A stretch of 64,000 nt of DNA from NCBI RefSeq assembly GCF_024508665.1, contig NZ_JANINP010000007.1, positions 62,001 to 126,000 on the forward strand. The letters run 5' to 3'. The stretch is from Sphingomonas sp. GTDB lineage: Bacteria; Pseudomonadota; Alphaproteobacteria; Sphingomonadales; Sphingomonadaceae. Positions within the stretch are counted from its first letter, which is position 1; the number at the start of each line of letters is the position of its first letter. Shown in pieces: positions 1 through 7,871 of this stretch. The notes under the pieces are model-generated. The model did no database searches, was not told where the DNA came from, and saw nothing but the letters and a program-made list of their open reading frames with translations. The translations under genes were made by a program, and so were the position numbers.

Positions 1-114
1 GCGGCTGCCTATGCCGAAACCTATCAATCGGAGGAGCCGCTCTCCGAATTGATTCCGGCGATGTTGGCGGCGTTTCTCGACAGCGACCGCGATTTCGCGC
101 GGCGTGCGAAATAG
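1..114 (+). CDS. C-terminal end of an unidentified protein (partial)
   Basis: An open frame enters from the left edge and ends at a TAG at 112-114, giving the last 37 residues of a protein whose start lies outside the window. The tail is acidic then basic (it contains SEEPLSELIPAMLAAF and ends RRAK) and reads like an amphipathic helix. Codon use is GC-rich like the neighbours. A 12-bp inverted repeat lies 40 bp downstream. No family can be assigned from this fragment. Confidence 0.55.
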   Translation, partial: AAAYAETYQSEEPLSELIPAMLAAFLDSDRDFARRAK

Positions 115-153
115 CGATCTGGCGGCGGCGCCTTTCGTTCCCGAAGTTAACCG

Positions 154-188
154 GCGGCCGTCACGCCAGCGCTGAACGTGACGGCCGC
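154..188. terminator. 12-bp perfect inverted repeat, probable bidirectional terminator
   Basis: GCGGCCGTCACG (154-165) pairs perfectly with CGTGACGGCCGC (177-188) across an 11-base loop. It sits between the convergent ends of the partial gene (stop at 114) and the small secreted protein gene (stop at 195). No T-run follows on either strand, so termination is inferred from stem strength and position. Confidence 0.5.
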
Positions 189-194
189 GCCGGG

Positions 195-386
195 TCAGGC
201 GGGCTTTGCGCCGGGCGTTCCGCATTTGGCGAACCTGCCGTTCGCTGTCTTGCAGCGGACGGCTTTCTTCGGTGCCTCCGGGCACTTGATGAACTTGCCC
301 TTGGCATCCCGGCAACGCGGCGCGGCCGCACCGGCAGGCACGGCAAGTATCGCAGTTGCGGCCAAGGCTAGAGCAAATCGGAACAT
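195..386 (-). CDS. small secreted Cys-pair repeat protein
   Basis: This encodes 63 residues. The ATG at 386 is preceded by GGAAGGG at good spacing and starts a clear signal peptide (MFRFALALAATAILAVPAGAAA), so it is preferred over upstream in-frame starts. The mature part holds two copies of a C-x8-C unit, CRDAKGKFIKC and CKTANGRFAKC, separated by a Pro/Lys linker. Each unit could close a small disulphide loop in the periplasm. The two Cys pairs and basic charge (Lys/Arg-rich) suggest an exported structural or surface-binding peptide; short proteins with this repeat are, to my knowledge, common in sphingomonads without an assigned function. Confidence 0.75.
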   Translation of the reverse strand: MFRFALALAATAILAVPAGAAAPRCRDAKGKFIKCPEAPKKAVRCKTANGRFAKCGTPGAKPA

Positions 387-483
387 GATGCGGCCCTTCC
401 ATCGGTGATATGCGAGACGATAACGTGATGCGCTGGGAGGACCAGATCGATTACCCGGCTCTGCCACCTCCCAGCATAGCCCG

Positions 484-933
484 TCAGGATTCTACCCTTG
501 TCGCGCGACGACGAGGCGTCGCCTTCCGGCCGAGCCCTATCTTGTTGGCCATCGCCCGTCGCTTTTCGGAATACGCCGGAGCGACCATCGGATAATCGGC
601 CTTGAGACCATAACGCTCGCGATATTCGGCGGGCGTCAGCCCATGAGTCTTGAGATGCCGGCGCAGCGCCTTGTACGGCTTGCCGTCGATCATCGAGATG
701 ATGTGGTCGCGCGACGCGAGGGATTTGCGCACGCTGACTGCGGGGACGTGCGTTTCTGCGGCGTCGTCGTCAGTAGTTGCCGACGCGCCACCCAATTCAG
801 AAACCGCCTGATGCATCGTCTTGAGAAAAGCAGGCACCTCTTCCGCCGTCGCGCGGGTATTGGGATTGGTCAGCCAGGCGATGGTCAGGTCCGTCGCGAG
901 GTCAATCGTCGTTTTGGTAGCCGTTTCTTCCAT
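484..933 (-). CDS. MucR/Ros-family transcriptional regulator, zinc-cysteine lacking
   Basis: A 149-residue protein of normal MucR length. The C-terminal two thirds matches the family: RKSLASRDHIISMIDGKPYK, then ALRRHLKTHGLTPAEYRERYG, then LKADYPMVAPAYSEKRRAMA and the basic tail KIGLGRK. MucR/Ros proteins bind AT-rich promoters and repress or tune surface polysaccharide, motility and virulence genes. The Ros-type zinc ligands are incomplete: both positions normally occupied by Cys before the H-x3-H pair are Ser/Asp here, as in the known zinc-free Ros homologues. An AAGGAAA ribosome site lies 6 bases before the ATG. Family assignment is firm; targets are unknown. Confidence 0.9.
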   Translation of the reverse strand: MEETATKTTIDLATDLTIAWLTNPNTRATAEEVPAFLKTMHQAVSELGGASATTDDDAAETHVPAVSVRKSLASRDHIISMIDGKPYKALRRHLKTHGLTPAEYRERYGLKADYPMVAPAYSEKRRAMANKIGLGRKATPRRRATRVES

Positions 934-1178
934 GCTTGTTTCCTTCGGATCGCAATTGTTCTTGGCGATTGTCCCTACGGCTAGGCGAACCCGATCGGTG
1001 CGGCAAGAGGTGTGGCTGACACATTGCTTGGGCTAATATCGGCAGCGCGAATATTCTCGCCGGACGTGCATCGACTGTTTATCGGGCCATAGGGTTGGCG
1101 GTCGACGCGTCGACCGCGTCCGGTCGCAGCAGATTCGCCTGCTGCGCAGCGTGGTCCTGTCTCGAGTTGGGAAGATCG

Positions 1179-3038
1179 ATGTCCTCCATCGGCGGATTCG
1201 TGAAAGGGAATGGTGCTCCCGTGTCAAACGCGGAGGTGGATCGTTTCGCGGCCGCCTTGCCCGTGTTCGGAATGGATGGCCTGGGACGCTGGCAGCATGG
1301 TCCGGTCGCGCTCCTATCGACACCGCGAAACGGTATCGCCCGGCCAGGATTGGGGGACGTGGCCGTGTGCTTCGATGGCCGGCTCGACAATCGCGCCGAA
1401 CTCCTTTCTCTGTTGGGCGCTGCCGCGCCCACTTTGGCAGAGGGGCCCGACAGCGTGCTGGTCCAGGCTCTGGTGCTGGCGCTGGGCGATCGCTTCCTGC
1501 AGCATCTGGTCGGCGACTTCGCCTTGGCGGTCTGGCACTGCCGCCGACGGTCCTTGCTCTGCGCGCGCTCGGCGACGGGATGGCGACCGCTCCTCTGGGC
1601 GCGGGACGGGGCGGGACTGGCGTTTGCAACCGAGGTCGCGATCCTGGCCGCGGGCTTGTCCGATCATGCGCTCAAGCCCAACGAGGGATATCTCGCCGAG
1701 ATCCTGTCGGCGCGCATCGCAACCGCCACAGAGACGTGCTGGGAGGGCGTCAACCGGTTACCAGCAGGCGGCGCGCTGCGCTATTGCGACGGGCGCCTCG
1801 ATCAATGGACCTGGTATGAAGAAGCGTATGAAGACTTGTCCGGACGCTCGGATGCGGAGCATGTCGAACAGTTCGTCGCCCTGTTCGACCAAGCGATCAT
1901 AACCTCGCTGCCCAAAGACAAGGGTGCTTCGATTCATGTCTCGGGGGGGCTCGATTCATCCTCGGTCTTCTGCAGGGCAGTCGAGCTACGTGAGCTCGGT
2001 CGCGTCTTTGTCCCGCTGACGGCGATCAGCGCGCGCTATCCCGGCGAACCGCAGGACGAAACGCGATGGAGCGATCTGGTCCAGCACCATACCGGCGAGC
2101 CCGTTCTGGTCGTACGTGACCGCCCCTACGATATCGACGCGGCGCTCGCCTGGTGCGCTTCGACGCGGCATTTGCCGGTTCGCCCGAACGCCCTGGGGCC
2201 GACGCTCGGTGCCTGCCGGGCGATGCGCGAACGCGGCGACCGGCTGCTCCTGACAGGGGAGGGCGGGGACGACTGGATGGCCGGATCGCACGCCCATTGG
2301 CCCGATCTCGTACGGGCCGGCCGTCTTCGCACATTGTTTCGAGAGGGTGTTCTCCATGGCGCATCCCGCTCGCCGATCGTCAACGCCCGGGCGATGATAA
2401 GGGACGGTCTTGGCCCGTTGCTGAGACCGGCACGCCGTGACGCGCTGACGCGCCGCTTCATCGGTACCAGCACGACCGCCCCGCCGTGGATCGACCCCGC
2501 CTGGGCGTCGGGGCTCGCCTTGTCGGACCGCTGGGCGACGCCACCAATCGATCGCGGCGATAGTTTTGGCCGGCAATGGCGCCTGTCCGCCATGGCACCA
2601 CCTCATCGGGATGTGACCTTCGATCCGCTCATCGCCTTGGCCGAGCGCAATGGGGTCACCTTCCGCCATCCCTTCCACGACCTGCGCCTGATCCGTTTCT
2701 TCATGGGGGCCTCTGGCGGGATCATGGAGCGGAAAGGTGTGCGCAAGTTCCTGCTGCGCGAAGCTATGCGCAATACACTTCCGGAACCGATCCGACAGCG
2801 CACCGACAAGGCGCATTTCGCAGCGCCGATGATCGACGCGATCGCGCGCTATTTCGAGAGGTGCCCTCCATCGAGAATGCACGTCGTCCAAAGAGGATGG
2901 GTTAAGGGTCAAATACTGGACGATTTGTTTGCTCAGCACCTGGTCTGGCGCCGAGACGGCTTGTCCGGCCCCGCGCCCAATACCGCGCTTGGCGGCATCT
3001 GGAATTGCATAGCGGTCGATATGCTGCTGACGGCATGA
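1179..3038 (+). CDS. lasso peptide macrolactam synthetase (asparagine-synthase-like C protein)
   Basis: A 619-residue asparagine-synthetase-fold protein. The N-terminal class II glutaminase-like domain (about 1-200) begins MSSIGGFVKGNG and lacks the Cys2 nucleophile needed for glutamine hydrolysis, as in lasso C proteins. The ATP-pyrophosphatase signature SGGLDSSS is at about 255-262 and GEGGDD at about 360-365. Lasso C enzymes adenylate an Asp/Glu side chain of the core peptide and close an isopeptide ring to the N-terminal amine. The B1-like gene follows on the same strand 73 bp later, and the kinase and precursor genes converge from the right. The start at 1179 is chosen because earlier in-frame residues do not resemble the family. 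A housekeeping AsnB is unlikely given the missing Cys and the neighbours. Confidence 0.85.
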   Translation: MSSIGGFVKGNGAPVSNAEVDRFAAALPVFGMDGLGRWQHGPVALLSTPRNGIARPGLGDVAVCFDGRLDNRAELLSLLGAAAPTLAEGPDSVLVQALVLALGDRFLQHLVGDFALAVWHCRRRSLLCARSATGWRPLLWARDGAGLAFATEVAILAAGLSDHALKPNEGYLAEILSARIATATETCWEGVNRLPAGGALRYCDGRLDQWTWYEEAYEDLSGRSDAEHVEQFVALFDQAIITSLPKDKGASIHVSGGLDSSSVFCRAVELRELGRVFVPLTAISARYPGEPQDETRWSDLVQHHTGEPVLVVRDRPYDIDAALAWCASTRHLPVRPNALGPTLGACRAMRERGDRLLLTGEGGDDWMAGSHAHWPDLVRAGRLRTLFREGVLHGASRSPIVNARAMIRDGLGPLLRPARRDALTRRFIGTSTTAPPWIDPAWASGLALSDRWATPPIDRGDSFGRQWRLSAMAPPHRDVTFDPLIALAERNGVTFRHPFHDLRLIRFFMGASGGIMERKGVRKFLLREAMRNTLPEPIRQRTDKAHFAAPMIDAIARYFERCPPSRMHVVQRGWVKGQILDDLFAQHLVWRRDGLSGPAPNTALGGIWNCIAVDMLLTA

Positions 3039-3111
3039 TTTCGAGCCATAGTCTGCCGCTCTGCGCCTGCCCGGCTTGCCGAGCGGCTCCTCAGGTTTCT
3101 ACAGGATCACG

Positions 3112-3426
3112 ATGAGACCCTCACGCGATGGCGACAATCTTTTCGCGCGGGCTCCCTATCTGGTTAGCGCGACGGTGGACACCGGTGTGTTGATCATCGA
3201 CGCTGCGCAGGCACGGTTTGTGGATCTCAATCATGCGGCGGGCCATTTCTGGCAACTTCTTGTCTATCCACGATCCCTGCGTTCGTTGATTGCGGCCGCG
3301 CGCGAGAGCTTCGACATCGACGCGGAAACGTGCCGTCTGGAAATCGAGCAATGGCTCGACGACATGATGGAGCAGGGCCTGGTAATCCGCGCCCCAGCCG
3401 AAGCAGGCGCTGCGAGCCGCGCCTAA
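3112..3426 (+). CDS. lasso peptide B1 / PqqD-like RiPP recognition protein
   Basis: A 104-residue PqqD-fold protein. It shows the usual order: a beta-hairpin (VSATVDTGVLIIDAAQARFVDLN), the conserved turn into AAGHFWQLL, a winged-helix section, and a final acidic helix EIEQWLDDMMEQGLVI. RRE proteins of this type bind the leader of a RiPP precursor, normally through a Y/W-x2-P-x-L motif, and deliver it to the protease and cyclase. The ATG at 3112 has AGGA upstream; a TTG at 3076 is possible. In many lasso clusters B1 is followed by the B2 protease; here it ends 4 bp into the convergent kinase gene and no B2 follows. Confidence 0.85.
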   Translation: MRPSRDGDNLFARAPYLVSATVDTGVLIIDAAQARFVDLNHAAGHFWQLLVYPRSLRSLIAAARESFDIDAETCRLEIEQWLDDMMEQGLVIRAPAEAGAASRA

Positions 3427-4397
3427 CCGCCAAGCAATTGTCGAAGCAATATTTCGGCCTCGGCAAGGGCTGCAAATCCGCTGGGATAACGCAGGCGGAA
3501 AAAGGGCACTTCCGACACCGTGGCAACCGCTGCTTCGATCGGTGGAAGTCGCTCGTCCGGCAGGCCATTCGGGTTGAACAGGATCAGTTGCTGGATGATC
3601 GATTTGATGCCGTCCGAGGACCCGAGCCGTTCCAATGCGGGAGAGCCGATCAGAGGATCTCGCTCTAGGGTCACGCAAGCTGCGAGCGAGGCGCCCAGGG
3701 CAGGCGCCGGAGATGTGCCGAGGTAGCGCACCTTGCCGTCATAGCCGGCCATCGTCTCGCAGCGCTCCGCTTCGAGGCCCAGCGCGCTTTGTGTATCGGT
3801 CCATACGCATATGCCGGTCGTGCAAGGCTCGATGCGAGCCTCGTCGGCACCTCTGATGATCGAGATGTCGTCGCTCAGAACGTTCCACCCCGCCCGGCTC
3901 AGCGCCGCGGTCATGGTCGACTTGCCAGCGCCCGATGGACCGTAAAGCAACAGCCCACGCCCGTCGTTTGCGATTGAGGCAGCATGGATGGCAGCCGCGT
4001 CGAATAATGTCGCTACGCGAGGGAGAACACGTCGGACGAGGATGTCATGCAACCCTCTGCCGATTGGCAGTCGAGGAGCAGTGACCCGGATCTTGCGACC
4101 GTCAGACGACACTGCAATCGCACCCTCGAACGCCGAGGTAAATACCCGATCCCGCCCGCTTCGCGACAAGCGGAGGCCGTAGCGCCCGCCCCAGTCGCAC
4201 AGCAACTCGTCCGGCGCGGGTGGGTTGCCGGCCGAAAATTCGATGGTCAGATCAGGAGCCGGCGAGCCGCCTTGGGCGCACAGGTCGGGAAGGGGGACTT
4301 GGCTGGCAACGTTCAAGCCCCCGAACCGATAATGGATGTTTATGGCCGGCGAGAGTTCAGCTCTGCTCCGAGGCGAAATCGAAGCCGGCGGCGCCAT
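3423..4397 (-). CDS. HPr-kinase-like protein (lasso peptide kinase type)
   Basis: About 324 residues. The N-terminus contains FGGLNVASQVPLPDL, matching the second HPr-kinase-like protein near 59 kb. A conserved AAIHAASI segment (about 135-142) precedes the Walker A loop GPSGAGKST (153-161) and LSDD (about 174-177). Lasso kinases of this family phosphorylate the C-terminal Ser of the precursor in paeninodin-type clusters; the precursor next door ends in Ser, which fits. The ATG at 4397 lies inside the precursor gene in another frame, a 41-base overlap that suggests translational coupling. No better ATG exists near the conserved N-terminus, so the start is uncertain. Confidence 0.82.
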   Translation of the reverse strand: MAPPASISPRSRAELSPAINIHYRFGGLNVASQVPLPDLCAQGGSPAPDLTIEFSAGNPPAPDELLCDWGGRYGLRLSRSGRDRVFTSAFEGAIAVSSDGRKIRVTAPRLPIGRGLHDILVRRVLPRVATLFDAAAIHAASIANDGRGLLLYGPSGAGKSTMTAALSRAGWNVLSDDISIIRGADEARIEPCTTGICVWTDTQSALGLEAERCETMAGYDGKVRYLGTSPAPALGASLAACVTLERDPLIGSPALERLGSSDGIKSIIQQLILFNPNGLPDERLPPIEAAVATVSEVPFFRLRYPSGFAALAEAEILLRQLLGG

Positions 4398-4503
4398 TGC
4401 CTTCGGTATCGATAATCGGCCCGAAGGAATTGATCTCGGGCTTTTTCCAGTCAGCCTTGGCCGGAGTGACGTCGCTGGCTTCTGCGCGGTTGTCGGTCTT
4501 CAT
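4357..4503 (-). CDS. lasso peptide precursor (A), predicted core GNGAAGFDFASEQS
   Basis: A 48-residue reading frame directly upstream of the kinase gene. The leader carries W19-K-K-P22-E-I24-N-S-F-G28, matching the Y-x2-P-x-L-x3-G motif read by B1 proteins, and Thr33 sits at position -2 before Gly35, the hallmark of lasso leaders. The predicted core is Gly35-Ser48 (14 residues): Gly1 and Asp8 (D42) would close an 8-residue macrolactam ring, leaving the tail FASEQS. The last residue is Ser, the site phosphorylated in paeninodin-like peptides. AAAGGA stands about 9 bases before the ATG. The core is short for a lasso peptide and the tail has only one bulky residue (Phe9), so threading is not assured. 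Confidence 0.8.
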   Translation of the reverse strand: MKTDNRAEASDVTPAKADWKKPEINSFGPIIDTEGNGAAGFDFASEQS

Positions 4504-4532
4504 CAAATATCGTCCTTTCGTCGCAGTCCGGC

Positions 4533-4552
4533 GGCCCTATTCATTCAGGGCC
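4533..4552. promoter_or_regulatory. inverted repeat upstream of the lasso precursor
   Basis: GGCCCT (4533-4538) and AGGGCC (4547-4552) form a 6-bp inverted repeat with an 8-base spacer, about 30 bp upstream of the precursor ATG on the minus strand. A TTGACT (-35-like) lies just upstream of it on that strand. This may be an operator over the precursor promoter; no T-run is present, so a terminator for tdh is less likely. Confidence 0.35.
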
Positions 4553-4606
4553 TACAAAGTCAAAACGGCAATCGTTCATTCTGGCCGTAAAAATCGCTGC
4601 GGCCCG

Positions 4607-5680
4607 TCATGACCAGTCGAGCACGACCTTGCCGCTCTGGCCAGATGCCATGGCTTCGAATCCCTCTTCAAATGCGCGCGCCGGCAATCGGTGCGTGATG
4701 AGCGGGGACAAATCGAGGCCGCCGCGAATGAGACCGAACATCTTGCGCCAGGTGGCAAACATTTCGCGGCCATAGACGCCGCGGATATCGATGGCTTTCA
4801 GGATGATGTCTGCCCAGTTGACCGGCATGGCCTCGCCCGGGATTCCCAGCATGGCCAGTTTGCCCCCCATCTCCAGCGCATCGACTGCCTGGCGGATGGC
4901 GCTGTGAGCGCCCGAAATCTCAAGCGCTACCTGAAAGCCGCTGCGGATGCCCTCAGCTGCCATGACGTCGCGTAGATCCTCGCGTGACACGTCGACCGGC
5001 CGGACGTCGGCAAGCGTTTCGGCCAGTTTGAGGCGATAAGGGTTGATGTCGGTAATGACGACGCTGCGGGCGCCGGCTCGCCGTGCGACTGCCGCCGCCA
5101 TGATGCCGATCGGCCCAGCCCCGGTAACCAGCACGTCTTCGCCCATCAGGTCGAATTGCTGGGCGGTGTGCACGGCATTACCAAAAGGATCGAGGATGGC
5201 GCCTATTTCATTGCTGACATCTTCGGGTAGCGGGATGACATTGAACGCTGGAATGCAAAGATAATCGGCGAAGGCACCCTGGCGGTTCACGCCGACGCCC
5301 ACGGTCCCGGGATCGAGATGAAATTTGCCGGCTCGAGCCGCGTCGCTGTCCAGGTCGATGATATGGCCTTCGGCGGACACGCGCTGACCGACCTGAAGCG
5401 CGCGTGTGACGCCGGGGCCGACTTCCACGATCTCACCGGCGAATTCGTGGCCGAAGATCATCGGCACGGGAATGGTGCGTTGGGCCCAAGCGTCCCAATT
5501 ATAAATGTGGATGTCGGTGCCGCAGATGGCGGTCTTGCGCACCCGGATGAGCACTTCACCCGGACCAGGGGAGGGGACGGGTGCCTCGATCCGCCAAACG
5601 CCCGGAGCGGCCTCCAGCTTGGCCAGGCCCATCATGGTTCGCGTCTGGACCGGGCGGCGTTCGAGAAGTTCCACCGTCAT
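4607..5680 (-). CDS. tdh: L-threonine 3-dehydrogenase
   Basis: A 357-residue zinc-dependent medium-chain dehydrogenase that oxidises L-threonine to 2-amino-3-ketobutyrate with NAD+. Family marks include TAICGTDIHIYNWD (catalytic Cys), GHEFAGEIVEVG, TVGVGVNRQGAFADYL and the Rossmann motif VTGAGPIGIMAAAVA. It overlaps kbl by 4 bases (ATGA), so the two steps of the threonine-to-glycine route are co-translated. The structural zinc lobe is abnormal: where the family has four Cys, the segment reads IIDLDSDAARAGKFHLD, with all four Cys replaced. The catalytic zinc site looks intact. An about 14-residue N-terminal extension precedes the usual start, so initiation at the internal Met16/17 is possible. 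Confidence 0.92.
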   Translation of the reverse strand: MTVELLERRPVQTRTMMGLAKLEAAPGVWRIEAPVPSPGPGEVLIRVRKTAICGTDIHIYNWDAWAQRTIPVPMIFGHEFAGEIVEVGPGVTRALQVGQRVSAEGHIIDLDSDAARAGKFHLDPGTVGVGVNRQGAFADYLCIPAFNVIPLPEDVSNEIGAILDPFGNAVHTAQQFDLMGEDVLVTGAGPIGIMAAAVARRAGARSVVITDINPYRLKLAETLADVRPVDVSREDLRDVMAAEGIRSGFQVALEISGAHSAIRQAVDALEMGGKLAMLGIPGEAMPVNWADIILKAIDIRGVYGREMFATWRKMFGLIRGGLDLSPLITHRLPARAFEEGFEAMASGQSGKVVLDWS

Positions 5681-6879
5681 GGGATGATCTCCAATTGGCG
5701 ACCGACCTCGGCGAAAATGTCGGCGGCGCGGGTGACTTGCTCGGCGGACAGCGCCGCCGACATCTGGGTGCGGATCCGCGCGGCGCCATGCGGAACCACC
5801 GGATAGGAAAAGCCTGTCGCGAGAATGCCTGCTTCAAGCAGCGCGGCGGCCATTTGCTGAGCGCGGCCAGCATCGTGGATCATCACCGGGATGATCGGAT
5901 GCTCGCCCGGCAGGAGCTCGAAGCCGGCTGCGCTCATCGCGGTTCGGAATTGACGGGCATTGGCGGCGATCCGTGCGCGACGGTCATCCCCCTCAGCGCT
6001 TTCGGCGATCTCGATGGCAGCAAGGCTCGCGCCGCACACCGCAGGCGTCAGGGCATTGGAGAAGAGATAGGGCCGCGCGCGCTGGCGCAACAGCGCGATG
6101 ACCTCGCCGCGCCCCGCCACGAAGCCGCCCATGGCGCCGCCGAGCGCTTTGCCGAACGTCCCCGTGACAATGTCGATCTGCGCTTCGACGCCGCAGGCAT
6201 GCAGCGTGCCGCGCCCCTTCGGGCCAATGAAGCCGCTCGCATGACAGTCATCGACCAGCGTGATCGCGCCGTAGCGTTCGGCAAGTGCCGCGATCATCTG
6301 CAGATCGGCGATGGTGCCGTCCATCGAGAACACGCCGTCGGTTGCGATCAGGATGGTGCGGGCGCCGGCCTCGCGCGCCGCCTTCAACTGCGCCTCAAGG
6401 TCTTCCATGTCATTCGTTCGATAGCGATAGCGCTGTGCCTTGGAGAGGCGCACGCCGTCGATGATCGACGCGTGGTTGAGGCTGTCGGACACGATTGCGT
6501 CCTGGTTGCCGAGCAATGGCTCGAACACTCCGCCATTGGCGTCGAAGGCCGCCGCGAACAGGATTGCGTCTTCCAGACCAAGATAGGCCGCGATCGACGC
6601 CTCGAGTTCCTTGTGGATCGATTGGGTGCCGCAAATGAAGCGTACCGATGCGAGGCCAGCCCCCCAACGGTGCGTTGCCTCGATGGCAGCCTCGACCACC
6701 CGCGGGTCGTTGGCGAGACCGAGATAATTGTTCGCGCACAGATTGATTATATCGCGACCGCCGATGCGGACCATGCCGCCCTGGGCTGATTCCAGGACCC
6801 GCTCGGGCTTCAAGAGGCCCTCGGTTTCGATATTCAGCAGCGTCGCTGCGACGCGGGAATAGAAGTCGGGGTCGCTCAA
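5677..6879 (-). CDS. kbl: glycine C-acetyltransferase (2-amino-3-ketobutyrate CoA ligase)
   Basis: A 400-residue PLP enzyme of the alpha-oxoamine synthase family. It cleaves 2-amino-3-ketobutyrate with CoA to glycine and acetyl-CoA, downstream of Tdh. Visible marks are INLCANNYLGLANDPRVV near the N-terminus, LVDDCHASGFIGPKGRG, and the PLP-lysine segment DIVTGTFGKALGG. Length is normal for the family. It is first in a kbl-tdh operon with an ATGA overlap. A regulator gene with XRE and cupin domains lies 116 bp upstream on the same strand. Confidence 0.95.
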   Translation of the reverse strand: MSDPDFYSRVAATLLNIETEGLLKPERVLESAQGGMVRIGGRDIINLCANNYLGLANDPRVVEAAIEATHRWGAGLASVRFICGTQSIHKELEASIAAYLGLEDAILFAAAFDANGGVFEPLLGNQDAIVSDSLNHASIIDGVRLSKAQRYRYRTNDMEDLEAQLKAAREAGARTILIATDGVFSMDGTIADLQMIAALAERYGAITLVDDCHASGFIGPKGRGTLHACGVEAQIDIVTGTFGKALGGAMGGFVAGRGEVIALLRQRARPYLFSNALTPAVCGASLAAIEIAESAEGDDRRARIAANARQFRTAMSAAGFELLPGEHPIIPVMIHDAGRAQQMAAALLEAGILATGFSYPVVPHGAARIRTQMSAALSAEQVTRAADIFAEVGRQLEIIP

Positions 6880-6995
6880 AGGTCGTTTCTCGCAGGTCGC
6901 CCGCGATTGCGGGTGGATATGCGTGGGAACGATCCTGTCTCCGATATACCGGAAGCGATTGTTCGATTTAGCGGAAAAAAAGTTGCTGTGATCGT

Positions 6996-7556
6996 TTAGC
7001 GCGTCACCACCAGCAAGGCACGGGCCGGCCGATCGGAGAGGTTGCGGATGGTGTGCGCGACATCCGCCGCGTAGCGCGATGTCGCGCCGGTGGGGACTTC
7101 CGCGCGGCTTTCTCCCGACGTCACCTCGAGCGTTCCTTCTAACACGGTCAGATGCTCGCGCATGCCACGCAAATGCGCTTCCGATACGAGCGCGCCGCCC
7201 GGTGCCATCTGGACGTCATACCATTCCAGGGTCTCTGCATGATCGGCTGGACTTAGGATGCGCAGCACGCAACGGCCGTCCTCTGTTCGGATTTCCGGCG
7301 TAAACGATGCCGAGGCTATCTCGATCGGCTGCGGGGTCTGTCGCGGCTCGCCTCCGATCAGTTCGGTGAGATCGATCTTGAGCGCTCGTGCCAATGCCCA
7401 GACGGTGGCGAGCGTGGGATTGGCGTCGCCGCGCTCGATTTGTGACAGAATGGACTTCGACACGCCGGATATGCGCGACAGCGTTTCGAGTGTCAGTTCC
7501 TGACGCCTGCGCAATTGCCTGACGATTAGGCCGATTTCTGGAGAGCCTTGGGTCAC
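6996..7556 (-). CDS. XRE-family regulator with C-terminal cupin sensor domain
   Basis: A 186-residue protein. An N-terminal HTH (about 8-62) contains LTLETLSRISGVSKSILSQIERG and NPTLATVWALARAL. The C-terminal half (about 110-185) is a cupin with MAPGGALVSEAHLRGMREHLTVLEGTLEV and a final RALLVVTR strand. Regulators of this architecture (PuuR/SutR-like) sense small metabolites and control nearby catabolic genes. Its place 116 bp upstream of kbl on the same strand makes threonine catabolism the likely target, by inference. Confidence 0.85.
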   Translation of the reverse strand: MTQGSPEIGLIVRQLRRRQELTLETLSRISGVSKSILSQIERGDANPTLATVWALARALKIDLTELIGGEPRQTPQPIEIASASFTPEIRTEDGRCVLRILSPADHAETLEWYDVQMAPGGALVSEAHLRGMREHLTVLEGTLEVTSGESRAEVPTGATSRYAADVAHTIRNLSDRPARALLVVTR

Positions 7557-7871
7557 GGCAGCGCTCCTTGGGGGCCGGCGGGCGATGCGGGCGAACAGGC
7601 AAATGGTGAGAGATAGGTTCCCATAGCCGCACGCTTATCGAGGCGGCGGCGACATGGCCAATCCCGCTGAGTCCGCGGCTTCTCTCGGCGCGATTTGTCG
7701 GCGCTGCGGCGCAATATCATTCCTGAGAATGGGGCTGTCGCGAAGATCGATTTCGCGCGAGCCGCCAAACGCGAAGCGCCGTTGAATTCTGAACCGGCCT
7801 CCTCGACCTTCCGCTGGCCGCGAATTACGCAAGCTAGGAGGGGCCGCTCGGCGTCATCGGGAGATGAGATC

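Noticed and set aside
4533..4552. Terminator of tdh
   Set aside because: Stem is short and no T-run follows on the minus strand; an operator near the precursor promoter is more likely.
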